DNA from: Lysobacter sp. M2-1
GTDB lineage: Bacteria; Pseudomonadota; Gammaproteobacteria; Xanthomonadales; Xanthomonadaceae
Direction of reading: 5' to 3'
DNA: 64,000 nt
NCBI RefSeq assembly: GCF_022662495.1
Contig: NZ_JAKPBU010000001.1
Location: 1,178,001-1,242,000, forward strand
Part shown: positions 63,308 to 64,000 of the stretch, in pieces
Position numbering within the stretch: the first letter of the stretch is position 1
How the letters are laid out: every line of letters starts with the position of its first letter
Position numbers and translations under genes: made by a program
Notes under the pieces: model-generated
Seen by the model: only the letters and a program-made list of their open reading frames with translations
Told to the model about the DNA's origin: nothing
Databases searched by the model: none

Positions 63308-63994
63308 ATGAGCATCCAGCGCACCCAGTCAACCCAGGCCGAAAACGCCATGCGCGAAGTCGACAAGCCGCGCGATCAGGTGCGCGATCAGGTGCGCGAG
63401 CAACCCAAGACCGAGCTGGTCGACCGCTTCCAGACCCTGATGCAGAACCGCGCCGAGGGTAGGGAGCCACGCGTGCAAACAGGACTCGAGAGCGGCGAAG
63501 CGGCGCAACCCGACGCGCAGGCCGATACCAGCCAGGTCACGACCGACCAGGCCGTGCTGCGCAAGGGCGAGCATGAGGACGGGGGCCAGCAACAGGCCGG
63601 GGGAGACAGCCTGCAGCCCGCGGAACTGGCCGCGCTCTACCAGGCCCAGGTCATGGCCCGGGAAGTTACTGTTGCCCTGCCACCCGCCGCCCCGCAGGCC
63701 CATGCCAACCCGCAGGCGTTGGCCGACCTGCTCGAACGCCATGTCCGCCAGCTCGCCGTCAGCCCCAACGGGGTCGATCACGAGCGCGGTCAGGTCCTGC
63801 TGCGCCTGAACGACAACACCCTGCCCGGCACAGATCTGCTGCTCAGCCGCACCGACCGCGGCTGGCTGCTGCGCGCCGACGTCCGTTCCCGCGGCAGCTT
63901 CGACGCCATCCAGCAGGCCGCGCCGCAGCTGGCAGAGCGGTTCGCCTCGCGCAACCTCGGCACCCTGGAAATCGACCCGCATTTCCATGGATGA
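63308..63994 (+). CDS. sctP: T3SS needle length regulator/substrate switch SctP
   Basis: The 228-residue protein has a Gln/Glu-rich disordered N-terminal half with a short internal repeat (RDQVRDQVRE) and a compact C-terminal domain (about 130-225) with VLLRLNDNTLPGTDLLLSR, similar to YscP/HpaP ends. It would control needle length and the switch to late substrates. AAGGAG precedes the ATG at 63308 by 7 bp. It is short for a needle ruler. Another ATG at 63991 overlaps its stop. Confidence 0.75.
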   Translation: MSIQRTQSTQAENAMREVDKPRDQVRDQVREQPKTELVDRFQTLMQNRAEGREPRVQTGLESGEAAQPDAQADTSQVTTDQAVLRKGEHEDGGQQQAGGDSLQPAELAALYQAQVMAREVTVALPPAAPQAHANPQALADLLERHVRQLAVSPNGVDHERGQVLLRLNDNTLPGTDLLLSRTDRGWLLRADVRSRGSFDAIQQAAPQLAERFASRNLGTLEIDPHFHG

Positions 63995-64000
63995 GGCGTC
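63991..64000 (+). CDS. Start of the next T3SS gene (partial)
   Basis: An ATG at 63991 overlaps the sctP stop as ATGA, the coupling used for sctL-sctN-sctO. Only three codons (M-R-R) are visible before the window ends. The product cannot be identified. Confidence 0.35.

Noticed and set aside
48093-63994. Interpretation as a flagellar export cluster
   Set aside because: SctD with an FHA domain, a short SctJ lipoprotein, SctK and the D-F-I-J-K-L order are injectisome traits; no flagellin, hook or basal-body rod genes are present.
1-64000. CRISPR arrays, tRNA or rRNA genes, insertion sequences, integrases
   Set aside because: No regularly spaced repeats, no T-loop words in a tRNA-like context, no rRNA blocks and no transposase-like proteins were seen.

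Overview
The window is GC-rich DNA from a gammaproteobacterium, most likely of the family Xanthomonadaceae (Lysobacteraceae), of a Lysobacter/Luteimonas type. The evidence is the gene set and its arrangement (nagB-II/nagA, a bioF-transporter-bioH-bioC run, tamA/tamB, glyQS, tatABC, rdgC, ttcA) together with GTAGGAGCG/GTGGGAGCG-headed REP palindromes. The genus cannot be fixed from this window. I see no tRNA, rRNA, CRISPR array, insertion sequence or integrase.

Positions 1-47.5 kb are mostly core genome. In order they hold: N-acetylglucosamine catabolism (nagB-II, nagA); ubiA; a short-chain fatty acid transporter; comF divergent from bioB; bioF, a DMT exporter, bioH and bioC, the last four joined by ATGA overlaps; two tandem paralogous secreted proteins; a PLP dehydratase with an NTF2-like partner; a Tyr/Gly-rich lipoprotein; mnmG; a beta-propeller lipoprotein; a winged-helix AlkZ/YcaQ-like protein; a SIMPL protein; the outer-membrane assembly pair tamA/tamB; glycyl-tRNA synthetase glyQ/glyS; a class I amidotransferase; the twin-arginine translocase tatABC; a SYLF protein; hemH and a coupled hydrolase; a YgjP-type metalloprotease; rdgC; ttcA; a YdcH-like protein; an uncharacterised block of envelope proteins; and plsB. 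The 403-bp gap before mnmG looks like an antisense small-RNA gene: a sigma-54-type promoter and a strong terminator, both on the minus strand.

Positions 48-64 kb hold a non-flagellar type III secretion system (injectisome) in three transcription units. sctU stands alone on the plus strand. A minus-strand unit reads sensor kinase, FixJ-type response regulator, sctQ, sctR, sctS, sctT. A plus-strand unit reads FliO-like gene, sctV, sctD, candidate needle gene, sctI, sctJ, sctK, sctL, sctN, sctO, sctP, and a further gene begins at the right edge. The order D-F-I-J-K-L recalls the Ysc virC operon. Secretin, translocators, chaperones and effectors are not in the window.

The unusual points are in this locus. 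A FliO-like protein, a flagellar export factor, lies inside an injectisome cluster. SctR carries an insertion of about 130 Ala/Pro-rich residues. A two-component system is translationally coupled to sctQ. sctQ has a good internal start for a separate C-terminal product. Unexplained repeats lie upstream of sctU, sctV and the needle gene. All functional calls come from reading the sequence and from family knowledge; no database search was run.
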